A stretch of 64,000 bases of DNA from Pyricularia pennisetigena (lineage: Eukaryota; Ascomycota; Sordariomycetes; Magnaporthales; Pyriculariaceae), in the NCBI RefSeq assembly GCF_004337985.1, contig NC_043742.1:1474176-1538175 (forward strand), read 5' to 3'. The notes beneath the pieces are model-generated. The model searched no databases, was not told where the DNA came from, and was given only the letters and a program-made list of their open reading frames with translations. A program made the translations under genes and the position numbers. Shown here piece by piece: positions 1 to 10,548 of this stretch. How positions within the stretch are numbered: position 1 is the first letter of the stretch; each line of letters opens with the position of its first letter.

Positions 1-2655
1 TTTGGTGTTTATAAAAAGGTAGAGGCACTTTTTAAGGTGAAGGCGCTTTTTTAAGTTAAAGCGCTTTTTTGCAGCTTTGGATGTGCCTTTTGAAATTGGA
101 CTGGCCTTTTTGTCGCTTGCGGAAGGGTCGTTTAAAAAGGGATAAAAAAGGACTATTTCTAACATTTTGGCTGGGTTTAGCTTTTTTAGTAGGGATAAAG
201 TCGAAAAAACAGGCGAAAAAGGGAAAAAAGGAAAAAAGGAAAAAAGGAAAAAAGGAAAAAAGGAAAAAGGGAGAAAAAGAGAAAAGGAAAAAGGGAAAAA
301 GGGAGAAAAGGGAAGGGGTTAGGTATAATTATCGATTTAAAATATGCAGCTTATTTTGGTTACTAAACTAATTTGGCCAGGATACGCGCTATACCATATA
401 TTTTGGAAATCCAAGGTATTATACCATTATATAATCGTTATTTTAAATTGCTTTACTAGTAAATATATATACGCATAATAAAAAATGTTTTACTAATTAA
501 AATGCCCCAGCAATTCAATTTTACGAAAACGCAAAAAACCACCAAATTTATGCTGTCGTGCAAATATATGCTGCATACCGTATGGTTGCAAACCATAAAC
601 AGTTAAACCTTCGCGTATAACTTTAATTAAAGCTTTATATATCCAATATACCTAAAATTTTGCTATATAGGGGTATAAAAGGTTAATTTTTGGTAATTGC
701 ATGGAATGTAATATAATGGGGTACTAACCGCAAAATAATTACAGGTATTGCAAAAGATATACTGCAATTATTTGGGGTATTAACGCAAAGTATTATTATT
801 ACCGAACTTTAATTTCCCGCAAACTCCGAAACGCAGTAAAGGTAAATTTAGTATTAATAAAGAATAGGGTAAAGGAAAAAAAATATATTGCATTTTTTTA
901 TTATAGTTCTTCCATAGCCGCAATTTCCACCCGGAACAGGCCCACAGCGCCAAATACGTATTATTTTTATTGGTTAATGCAGGTTGTTAAAACCACATTT
1001 ATATTACGTCGAACCAGCCACATTTGGAAGGAGCATTTAAAAGCGTAAACCCTTATTTTGGGGAATATGTCAGCGACCCAAAATTTATCACCCGCTCACC
1101 AGTAGGCATATAAAGTTGCATAATAATTTCGTATTAAATGCAGGTTTTTAGTTTTGCGATTAAGGTGAATAAAAAGCGGTTCCAAATAATATAACAGGTA
1201 AACGACGCGTTAAAGCTTTAACCATACCAACGTTACATGTTCGTACATTTATGTATTTTGGTTACCACCAGTTGGGCTTAAAGGCACATAGGATAAACCG
1301 CATTTTATCTCAGCCTTACCCCGGCCGGTCGATTTTTGGCTATAATAACGAAGTTTTGGTCATCCTTATCCTTATTTTAATTTATCTCCTCATCGTTTTT
1401 ATCTTTATAAACGTTTGCGCGACGTTTCTCCAAATGTTTTTCTTTAAATGGCAAATCCCATTTGTAAAAATGTTTTATAATATTATATACCGCGTTCGCC
1501 CCCGATTCGGCCTCGGGAAACCGAATAAAGTAATTGTCACGTCTTATTTTAAGTGGTTTAAAGGGGTTGTCCGGAGGAGGCCTAGTTAAGCACAGGAACT
1601 AATATGTAACAACTAAATCAATTGGACAGGATATAAAAAATTGAAAAACTTTTTATCTCCAGAGTTGTGAATAGGTTATTAATTTTAAAGTGACAAAGGT
1701 TGATACGCTTGGGTGACCGCGCTTTTTTAAACACCGTGCTTTGGGTTAAATATAATTGTTAAAATAATTCTGTTCCCTCCTTATTTTGTTCCTTTCCAAA
1801 ATTTGGGAGAAATTATTAATTAATTTTGGACCGGAACAGTACCAAATTAGTAATAATTATTTTACCAATTTATTTGGGGTGAAATTTAGTGCTTAACCCA
1901 TTTACAAAAAAGGGGCCCTAATGGTCCGTTGTCAAAATGTAACCCAGATTTGCTATTACAGGACCATTTTGGATAAAAACGGAGCAAATATGCGAAATTT
2001 TGTTTGGATTGCCTATATAGTACCAGCACGACAAAATAACGTAAACCAAAAACAAAAAAACCCTAACATTACAAATTATTATATATACGATTTACCCTAT
2101 TAAATGGTTTTTGGGTTAAGTTCCAGTAAATATTTAGGGATAGGCGATACCAATAAGGCAGGAGCTGAAAATGAAAGCAAAATTAGGCGGTAATTTTAAC
2201 CGTTATAGTAAATATATATAAACGCAGGGGAGCGAAGGGAAGGGAAGGCAGCCTTTTCGTCTTACGTGGACAATGTATTGCCTTAGGTATATTTAATAGG
2301 TTAAATCTGCAGGGTGTCCCTGTATTTATTCGTCCACGCCTAATTAGGTTCCGCGAAAAAAAGTCCAAATTTGGTCTTTGGTAATTTTTGTAATAATAAT
2401 TTTGTTATTTTTGGTTAATGTTGGTAATATGCAAAAATAACCTATTCGGCATTTTTACAGGGATGTAAGGTGCATTTTACACAATTCCTGACCAATGGGC
2501 GAACCTATTAATTTTTAAATAAACCATATCCGCGGTTGCAAAATCGAATTATAATATCGGTGGCCGACCTAATATGGAGCATATAGCCGATTTTTGAATA
2601 AATGTACGTCCCATATTTTGTCCTTTCCTCTTTCGCAAATGGTTAAACATAATAC
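1..2655. other. AT-rich RIP-type DNA, no intact gene
   Basis: No open frame here has a start, length or composition that I would call a gene. The DNA is AT-rich with abundant TpA and few CpA/TpG contexts, as expected after RIP. A purine-only simple repeat built on GAAAAAGG-like units occupies about 200-316. A frame at 1,251-1,589 is open for 112 codons but shows no recognisable motif. Some stretches (about 840-1,250, minus strand) read as broken coding sequence, but I cannot name a family. Confidence 0.6.
200..316 (+). repeat. Purine-rich simple repeat
   Basis: A run of irregular GAAAAAGG/GAAAAAAGG units gives about 115 bases with almost no pyrimidine on the + strand. A Lys/Gly/Glu-rich frame overlaps it only because of this composition. 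Confidence 0.85.
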
Positions 2656-3290
2656 CTAATATTTTGGCCCTATTATTTTTTTGTAATAATCCCCGTTACG
2701 TCGAAGGTGGGAACGCGAGGATCGTAACGTTTTTTTATTGGTCCCAAATCTTTCGGTTTTTATTACCAACGTTGCAACGTTTAATCCCCTGCGGCGAAGT
2801 AGCATTTGGACGGATATTTGCCACAATTCCATTTTTCGAATTATATTACCAACACTTTTTTTCTTACCCAATACGGTAACTGCTTCGGTATTACCGTATA
2901 AGGTTTGTATTACGTCACCAATTTTACGCCAAACCCGAGGTTTTGGGCCGAATACCCATCGCCGGCATTAAAATAGCACCAGTTCAACCTTATTACGGAA
3001 ATAAAAAAACGTCCAGGGTTATGATTTTACAACATTATTCGCTGCAATTATTTACATTATATTACTAATATCGTGTCCTTATTCTGGTCACGTATAAGCA
3101 AAAATTTGCATTAAATCGTTAACATGCCTAGCGCATAAAGACGTTGCAATATAACGCCCCAATATACCGCTAACGGTAAAATCCTCGGGCTGTAAATCCC
3201 ATATGGTGTTAAACGCGTGCACATTCCGCGCAATATATCAAGGGTTTAAAATATTATTAAATTCTTTCATCTACCCTACGGGGCGCATGG
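2656..3290 (-). pseudogene. Unidentified protein-coding relic
   Basis: Reading the minus strand from about 3,290 down to 2,656 gives one continuous frame of roughly 210 codons. It is interrupted by about eight stops (TAG, TGA, TAA) and no frameshift. The final 71 codons are uninterrupted. Between stops the composition is protein-like, with stretches such as AFNTIWDLQPEDFTVSG, ILGRYIATSLCARHVNDL and RKIGDVIQTLYGNTEAV. Substitution-only decay is the RIP signature. I do not recognise the family. It lies just upstream of, and divergent from, the acetyltransferase relic at 3,584, so the two could once have shared a promoter region. Confidence 0.4.
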
Positions 3291-3583
3291 CGGTCTAAAT
3301 GTTTTAAACCTTTTTGCCCATGGAAAATATTTTAACGCAAGCAATCGAAATAATATAAAAGCTACTAATTCCGCAATTACATATTTCAACTAACCGCACC
3401 AACTTTAATTTTTCCGAAGACTTTAAAATGAAAAAAAGTCTTTACATTAAATCCCTCTATAGCAAACGAGCTACAATAATAATCATCCCTAAACTGTCAA
3501 TCTGTTTCCAAGGCCTATCGCGCCAACTATTATCGGCTCGCTTCATCAACACAGCACAAATTCAGCAATGTAAGCGACCAAAA

Positions 3584-4560
3584 TACGACAATTTCGAAAT
3601 AACTAAATATTTCAATCGAATACACCTTTCTCCCAAACAGCGAATCGCCTCCGTTAGCAACCTTACATTTATTTAACAGCTAACCTACCTTACCTTTTTT
3701 AAAAAGCACCATTTTATTAACGTGCTTTATAAAAATCTTTAAATTTATTACTCCTGGTATAAAGGGTTCGGTATTTCGCCGACGCGTTTTTTTAAAAAAA
3801 TTGTCCGCCACCGCCGCGGTGGTTAATATTTTAAAACGAACCAATTATTTAATACGGTTTTCCTATCGCTGGGATTCGACGTTATTTTGGCAGGTTCGCG
3901 AATTTTTAAACCCTGCAACGGTAAATTCGGCGGATTTATATATTATATTAATATTATTAAAATCGGTGGCGTACATTATTTGCTCGATATAGGTTTTGGT
4001 GGATACGGTCCACCCTAACCTGTACTATTGCTCGAAGGAACGGGAGGTATTAAACCGAACGGTTTATAGTATATAAAACCTTAAACGGAAATACGAATAG
4101 TGAAACAGGCGATTGCACAGCAGGTCGATTAAATTAAACGGTTATAGGTATATTAATTCCGACGTAGCCCTAATAAAAAATGGTAGCCAATATGCTGTTT
4201 TAACTCGGATTTTAAATTCCTGCCCGAGGATATCGATATCCTAAACACGCATAGCATAAACCGCACATATTTCGCATTACGTAAATTGTTGCTTTAGCGA
4301 TTTACAATATTAAATAAACCCCTAGCTGCACCTGGGAGAACGAATATAAAGAATGTTATGGATAGCGAGCTGGACGGCTTTATTGTGCTATATTAAAATA
4401 AATTAAAATGGCGGAGGGAAAGGAATTTGAAATTAAGCCTTAAATTCCGCACCGAAACGGAACGTGTTAAAATTATTCGGTTATATTTTGGAATTATTTT
4501 TAATAAGGAGGAATCGGAGGGAATTAAGGGTATTGCAAGTGAAATTAGGGGTTTTTGGTT
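3584..4560 (+). pseudogene. Arylamine N-acetyltransferase pseudogene
   Basis: One frame runs about 325 codons with no frameshift but many stops. It follows the arylamine N-acetyltransferase family (NAT, acetyl-CoA-dependent acetylation of aromatic amines) from end to end. There is an N-terminal ITKYFNRIHL segment, then KKHHF near the usual HL..VPFENL, then the RGG block at 3,815-3,823, then SLGFDV, then LLDIGFGGYGPP at about 3,980-4,015. A C-terminal EDIDILNTHS block and FGIIFNKEESEGIKG follow. The catalytic Cys after RGG reads TAT (Tyr) at 3,827-3,829 and the catalytic His region reads IYYI. The third triad residue, Asp, is kept (3,986-3,988). Both losses are single transitions, as RIP would give. 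Full family length is covered. The product is certainly non-functional; the family call rests on my reading of motifs. Confidence 0.8.
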
Positions 4561-5205
4561 TGGAGTCGCATTTAACGAGGAAACGATTTAATTATAACCT
4601 ATTATATGCCTTACACCCATTATTATGGCTTATTTTAATCCTGCTTTAGCGCGGATTGTCAAAGTTAATCTCTGTATTTAAACTGTTACATTCTAAAAGC
4701 TTTCGAGAGAAATGGAAGACGGGTTATATAAGATAAAGTTCGCTGCCTAATCCTGGTTTAATATCCATTTAAAAAACGTCCTAACTCGTTTTTAAAATAC
4801 CCAATCCTACCGTGGAAATGCAGTTCTTTCCTTAAAATTAATTTTTATAATCGGGTCTTCACAAGAATGGATACACGCTATGGGCAAATGCGTTACGGAA
4901 ATAAAACAATTGGATGACCAATTAAATGAAATCAAACACTGGCAATATTTAAAACAAATTAAAACAAAATATACGTTATACTTAATACCAGGAAAGCCAA
5001 AGCAAAATTATCTTTTTAATTAGTTTCCGATAAAAATATTAAATATTAAATAAATAGCACCATACAACTTTAAAAAAGATTTAAAAAATTAACAATTACA
5101 GAAAAAATGTAAAAAAGCAACGTGCGAAAAGGTGCAAATAAACCCAAAAGATTATTAGGTAAAAATAAGCGAAAACCAAACCTAACGAGCCGCAAGGCGC
5201 TTTTT
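4561..5205. other. AT-rich, no gene seen
   Basis: This RIP-type spacer lies between the acetyltransferase relic and the solo LTR. I see no coherent frame or repeat here. Confidence 0.5.
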
Positions 5206-5647
5206 TGTTACGACCAGATAAATTGGGCCGGTACCAACGAGGCCAGGTGGGGTTATACCCCTCCTAACGACATTCGACCAAAAGGAACACCGACCGACAG
5301 GAAACGAGATTACGTACGAGCCCAATCACGTGGTATTACGTGGCTGCCAAGGGAAATAATTTCGGTAATTTGTAAAACTACGATTGGGAATTACAGATTA
5401 AATAGATTAAGGAAATTACAAATGGAATATAGTTTATATAAGACACGCTTATTACCATGTAAACGGATTCGATTATAGGATTGCCTAGCAGCAATTAAAT
5501 TTTAATTAACTTTAATATTTGCTTAAAAACGATTATAATTTCACCCTAGTCGTTAAAAATCCCCAGTTACCCAGTTTAAACGCTTAGTTGTTTTAACCCA
5601 TTGTATTTTACCATAAAAACAGGTTACCCGATATTTTGATCGCAATA
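5206..5647 (+). mobile_element. Solo LTR of the gypsy family
   Basis: This aligns along its whole length with the two LTRs of the gypsy element at 31,623-38,869. It starts TGTTACGACCAGA and ends GATCGCAATA, where the intact LTR ends GATCGTAACA. It diverges from them mainly by transitions. No gag or pol sequence adjoins either side, so it is a solo LTR, usually produced by LTR-LTR recombination. The flanks are TTTTT (5,201-5,205) and TCCTT (5,648-5,652). These differ only at C/T positions and could be a target duplication altered by RIP. Confidence 0.85.
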
Positions 5648-6379
5648 TCCTTACCTCCCCTTTCAATGTTTTATTAAACCAATATATGCTTGCCTATATG
5701 CCAGTATAAGCATTATATTTATAATTTGGAGGTTTTAGCCCATTTTCCACTGGTTATATCCCATGCCTGTCGGCAAACGCTGTTAAATTCAACTTTATAT
5801 AACTGTTAGTATATGAAAAATCGAAGTTATCCATTGAAAAAACGGTTTAATTACCCGCGTTCCGAAATTTTTTTAAAATATAGAGCCCAAATGGTTTTAG
5901 AAGCAGGTACCGTAATATAAAGAACCGCCAATATCGAATATATTGACCTAAAAAAAGCGAATTGCTAATCCGACTTTATTCCAGGTAGGCCAAAACTGAA
6001 GGTGGTTCGTTAACATTAAAGGTTATTGTAAGCCGGAAGAATAAAATGTAACTCCTATATTCGTTCGATAATTGTCCAAATGTTTTTAATTATGTTATTA
6101 TTTAAAGGTCGCGGACGTTTATAAGATAAACGATCGAGGGCCTATACTTAATTTATATATTTATTAAACAGCTTTCTGAATTGCTGTTGCCTAATGGAAA
6201 GCGGATTTCGTGTATAATCCTTTTTAAATTTGGTTTCCAGGTTTTGCAAATTAAAAATAAATTAGCAAAATCGTTTTTATTTATAACGGCAAACAGCGGC
6301 AATTTTAAATTAATTCCTTTGCGGCTATGCATATATAGACCTGTTATTAATTTCCACCATTTTTATTTTAAACTCGTGC
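5648..6379. other. AT-rich, no gene seen
   Basis: RIP-type DNA downstream of the solo LTR. No coherent frame could be identified on either strand. Confidence 0.5.
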
Positions 6380-7216
6380 TGGTTTATTGGGGGTATAATC
6401 GGGCTGTTCCGCAAATTTTTATCCATTATCGATATTTCCGGTATTATTGCTATTATATTTAATTAAAGTCGAGTCGAAAATAAAATCGTGCGGGTATTTG
6501 TTATTAGTGTACAATTTTTGTAACTTTCGCCGTAAAAACTTATAATCGGGTTTCCGTTCAGAGCCTAAACTGCGCAATTAACCAAAATAATACAAAAACG
6601 CGTTTGGGAGCTTATCGCAAAAAGTTTTTAGGGGAGTTTCGACCAATTTTAACCACGTTTTACCACCGCCGAAATAGACGAATATGCGGCCCAATGCTTC
6701 CATATCGTGGCGCCAAACTATTAAACAAATGTTAATAGGATACCGCTTATAGAAATTCAGGAAAAACTATTTTTTACACGTTCCGTTAATAGTAAAAACT
6801 AAGCTAAAACCAGTTACGTAAATAACGTTGTTTTGTGTGCCGATACCGATACAGAAGTTGTTAGGTTTAATATCCCCGTGGACAAATAATCTTCCATATA
6901 TAAATTCCAGGCGAAATATTACCTGGTTAGCAATAAGCAAAATCAATTTAAAAAATAATTATTTACCGCAATATTCGAAAAGGTCCTGAAAAGTTGGCCC
7001 AAGCCTGGTAATAACAATCAGGCTTCCCTCCAAATGAAAAAAAGGGATGCCAATACCGCTTGCAAATAATTTGTACGCTGAAATTTCACCTTTAAGTCGG
7101 TGCTTTTCAGGATTTAATTTCAGGTTAATTTTCTCGCCGGTAATTGTGTTTTCGGCGTTATAATTTTCAAAATAGGAATGTATAATGCGGAAATTGTGCA
7201 AAATCTGACTTTTCAT
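6380..7216 (-). pseudogene. Casein kinase I-like protein kinase pseudogene
   Basis: The minus-strand frame from the ATG at 7,214-7,216 reads about 250 codons in one frame with a few stops. It follows a diverged casein kinase I catalytic domain. In order there is ITGEKINLKL (lysine strand), EISAYKLFASGIGIPF, LGPTFQDLFEYCGK, VHGDIKPNNFCIGIG (the catalytic HRDxKPxN loop, here HGD), VTGFSL (the DFG site, here TGF), RHDMEALGRIFVYF (family RRDDLESLG), and RKPDYKFLRRKLQKLY. The glycine-rich loop is shortened. Arg to Gly in the catalytic loop and loss of the DFG Asp would abolish activity. One clear stop is at 6,959-6,961. Casein kinase I enzymes are Ser/Thr kinases. The locus is a fossil, probably of an accessory copy rather than the essential housekeeping gene. 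Confidence 0.75.
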
Positions 7217-8853
7217 ATTAACGTTTATAATGTTGGAAAAATTAACAATTTTTTTTTGTTCTGCGACTATAGAAGAATCGATGGGATCGAGACAAAAATT
7301 AATAACGGGTAAAAAGCTTTTAAAAAAGGGAAGTGGAATTTTACTAAAGAAGAAAATAGGCAACCAGGCTACCAATATATTTTACGTACCTTTGGCTTGT
7401 AATTTCCCTCGTTAATGTTAATTTGACGACGGTGACGCGATATTTGGGTATGAGTAAATGGGTAAAGGTAAACGAATATCTCCAAATAGGTACAACTATC
7501 CGGCTAATTTCAGCAATACGACTATGTTAGTATACGTAAAGCTCTGCCTGTGACCGCAAATGCACCCAGTAGGAGGCCTCCATTATGGATTGTGCTTACG
7601 ATAAGGATATAAAATAGGGAGACATTAATAATAGAGGGAGTTGCAACGTCTGGGCACCTCGTTTACAAATTGCAGGGGTACCTAAGGACCCGGGCTCGCC
7701 GCCGTAATTTCCTATCCCCAACAGGCCATTTTTTGCCAGGCATTTAAGCCATTGGCGTATATATTTAAAAATAAAATTGGTTAAAGTTATTAACCCTCGG
7801 TTTTAAGCAAGGAGGTTTAAGCAGGTATAACGAAAAATCGATGGTAAAGTTGATGCTGGCCGTCAGGGGTGCATTTTGTAACGGGTTCGTTCCTATTGGC
7901 CTTTACTTTTATAGAGATTTTAGGATAATTTCGGGTAGCATTCCGGTCCTTAACTGTGATATGTTTTACGTCGATTTGCATTTTGCAAGGTTTTTCCCCC
8001 TAGCTGCTTTTTAAAGATGTATAATTTAAGAAATCGGGTATACAATTTTTTAGGGGTATTGCAATACTTTTGGGCACTGGGCTGATATGCAACGAAAAAT
8101 TTTTTTAAAATAACCGGACCTTTGCAAAACAGCGTTGGCGAATTATGGTAAATAAAAATAACCATTAACGATTTAATTTGGCCTGAAAGCTACCAGGACC
8201 TCGATTTTGGCTTTCGCAGCTAATTATGTTTAAGTAATTCCAGGGAAATACCGGAAACGTTCCCGTTTGTCCTGGCTTCGCTACAACGTCAGGTTTTTTC
8301 AAAATTGCAATATGGTGTCAAAAACCGTCCGACTTTGCACTGGGAACGTTAATTGTAGGTTTAAATAAAGGTTTAATCGTTTACAGGTTCGCAGTTTTAA
8401 TATTTTTCACAAATATTGTAGTTAAAGTTTTAGCACCGAAACCCTTATTAAATTTTAACCGTGGTATTTTTCTGGTATATAAACCCAATGTCGATATTAT
8501 TTAATTTCATTTTTGGCATTTTAGGCCTGGAAATAGAGGAATTCCAGTAAATTTTTTAACGATTTGTACGCCAAATATGTAAAAAGCGGTTTTTATATCG
8601 TCGTTAGTAAGCCAAATACGTACAGTGCCCCTAAAACTGCACGATCACCTTTGTTAACCTCCAATCCATTCGCATAACAGGGCGAAATCCTTTAATTTTG
8701 GTCCGTTTACCATATTCCCGATATTGTCGTTAATATCGCCGTATTATCACCCACCAAATATGGCGATATGTTTATTTTACAACCGAAGCGAAAATGGTTC
8801 TCCGATATATAAGGGGAAAAGCTTTAATATTAAAATTATTATCGGCTTATACC
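7217..8853. repeat. RIP-degraded dispersed repeat region
   Basis: No gene is seen. Several segments recur elsewhere in the window. 7,869-7,912 is an inverted copy of a motif found at 16,975, 21,183, 21,878, 23,546, 24,165 and 24,538. A conceptual minus-strand peptide near 8,030 (NTPKKL...QLGGKTLQNAN) is matched on the plus strand near 20,640 (NTPKKL...QLGRKVLQGAN). 8,370-8,470 resembles 15,795-15,905. 8,680-8,853 resembles 22,660-22,970 and continues across the copia insertion. Confidence 0.6.
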
Positions 8854-9509
8854 TGTGAACATGGCTAGCGCAGGGCTAATTATATTAGCTACCCTGCATT
8901 ATCTTATAACGGCTAGCACGGGCTAATTTTATTAGTCACCCTGCATCGAATAAATAAATAAATAACAAATAAAACGTATACCCGTTTATACACACAAAGC
9001 TTTATATATCACGTCTTTGTTCATAGTTTCAACAACAAAACAAATACGTCATATTTAATCTAGCTTAGTGGTATAATGCACGTACCATAATCTATATTAT
9101 ATATACGTTGAAGTGCGTGGGTTCGAATCCCGTTGTGGTCGCAGATTTTCTGTGCATGCATAAGCACAATAGGCCGTTAGGCTCAATGGGCCGTTAGGCT
9201 CAATAGGTCGGCAGGTCAGTCACATAAATAAGGCCAAATTATGTGACGTGACCCCGCATTCCGGACATCCGGATCGAAGATCTGCACCTCCGGATTCGAA
9301 CACGTAATTCACAACTTAGCCTTAGATTTATCACCTTTATAACCTTCATCGATTCAACGATTCAACGAATCGATTGTGCAACAATATATTATCTCTATTA
9401 CCCGCTAGCAAACGGTTATCTGCCATTTCAACGTTCCATCAGCCTTATACGTGATCCACCTTTCCCCGCGTTCAAAATTAAGCTTATTTTATCTCGTAAC
9501 CTCCTCACA
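8854..9509 (+). repeat. Copia 5' LTR
   Basis: 656 bp, TGTGA...TCACA. It contains a tRNA-like segment with A and B boxes, two tandem GGCCGTTAGGCTCAAT units (about 9,172-9,205) and a GTCACATAA/TTATGTGAC hairpin (9,219-9,247). Sequence immediately 3' (from 9,510, GGTTATAAGCCCGG) occupies the primer-binding-site position. I cannot assign its tRNA by eye. Confidence 0.95.
9054..9143 (+). promoter_or_regulatory. tRNA-like segment with Pol III A/B boxes (5' LTR)
   Basis: TAGCTTAGTGG (9,061-9,071) matches the A-box consensus and GGTTCGAATCC (9,120-9,130) matches the B box, 59 nt apart. Between them ACGTA and TACGT could form an anticodon-type stem around an enlarged loop, and the T-arm can fold. The seven bases where the 5' acceptor strand should be do not pair with the 3' side, so I do not call a functional tRNA. 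It may be a tRNA-derived internal Pol III promoter captured in the LTR. Confidence 0.6.
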
Positions 9510-9880
9510 GGTTATAAGCCCGGATTAGCTCATACCAACGAGATCGATACCAATACCATTAAATCCATCGACTATTCTTCAGCCCTATCTCGGATCAACC
9601 CGAGCCTTATACCATTCGATAGCTCTATTCACGCCCTATCCAACGGTATAATTACCGAAACCGGAATCGCACGCGCCGTCGAGAGAACCCGACCTTTACC
9701 TATACCTATTTATATACCTCAACAAACATTCGCTTATATTTTCACCGCTATTCGACCTATCGATACGAGACCTATACCATCCGAAAGCTCCTTTTAAGAC
9801 CTATTTAACCGAATAACCCTTTCGACCCTAACCCCGACCGTTACCGAGATACAATACAAATAAGAGACCCTTTATTCAAG

Positions 9881-10477
9881 ATGGCTACCTTCGACAAAAT
9901 CCCAATGGTAACCCTTAAGGGCACCGAGAATTACGTTATTTGGGCTATTTGTGCTTAAGCGGCTTTGGAAGTGAAGGGACTCGCATGTACCCTGGAGCAA
10001 AAGGAGGGAGTTGTTATTAACCTCGACGCTAATAATAATATGGAACCCACTGGTATCCCCAGTGGTATCCAGAGTGGTAGTAATACCCTTGAACCTCTGG
10101 ATTATACAAACAAAGATACGCTGGCTTTAGCCTTTATAAAATCACTGTGCGATAATAAACCTTTTTTATATATAAAAGAATGCATTTCTGCGTACGAAGC
10201 CTGGAATAAATTAAAAAATATATATAATCCTGAAGGCTATACTTCGGATTTCCTTTTATTAAAGGAGTTTTATTCGGCTGTACCAAAATCGTTTAATAAT
10301 ATCGAGGTTTATTTGAATAAAATAAAAGAGTTATATTTAGTTTTGAAATTTAAAGGTTTAATTACTCAAGATAAGGTTATTATAACCTGGGTATTAAATA
10401 TTTTAAATCAAAATTGGACCTCTTTTGCACAGAATGTTATTCAAAAGCTACGGTATAATTCAAATAAATATACGTAG
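9881..10477 (+). pseudogene. Copia gag region (interrupted)
   Basis: The frame begins at the ATG at 9,881 (MATFDKIPMVTLKGTENY). It meets TAA at 9,956-9,958, where a CAA glutamine codon fits the family, then continues in frame from 9,965. The sequence resembles the copia gag (UBN2-type) nucleocapsid precursor, with SAYEAWNKLKNIY followed by a helical segment. The frame then ends at 10,477, but coding sense resumes in another frame at once (VDLLFANILNECRAED), so a one-base-class indel lies near 10,470. The protein would form the virus-like particle. Confidence 0.8.
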
Positions 10478-10548
10478 ATTTACTATTTGCCAATATTTTA
10501 AATGAATGTCGTGCTGAGGATAATATTAATAAACATTATACCGTATCG

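Noticed and set aside
9054..9143. A functional tRNA gene
   Set aside because: Pol III boxes are present but the acceptor stem cannot pair and the anticodon loop is enlarged, so it is kept only as a tRNA-like promoter segment.
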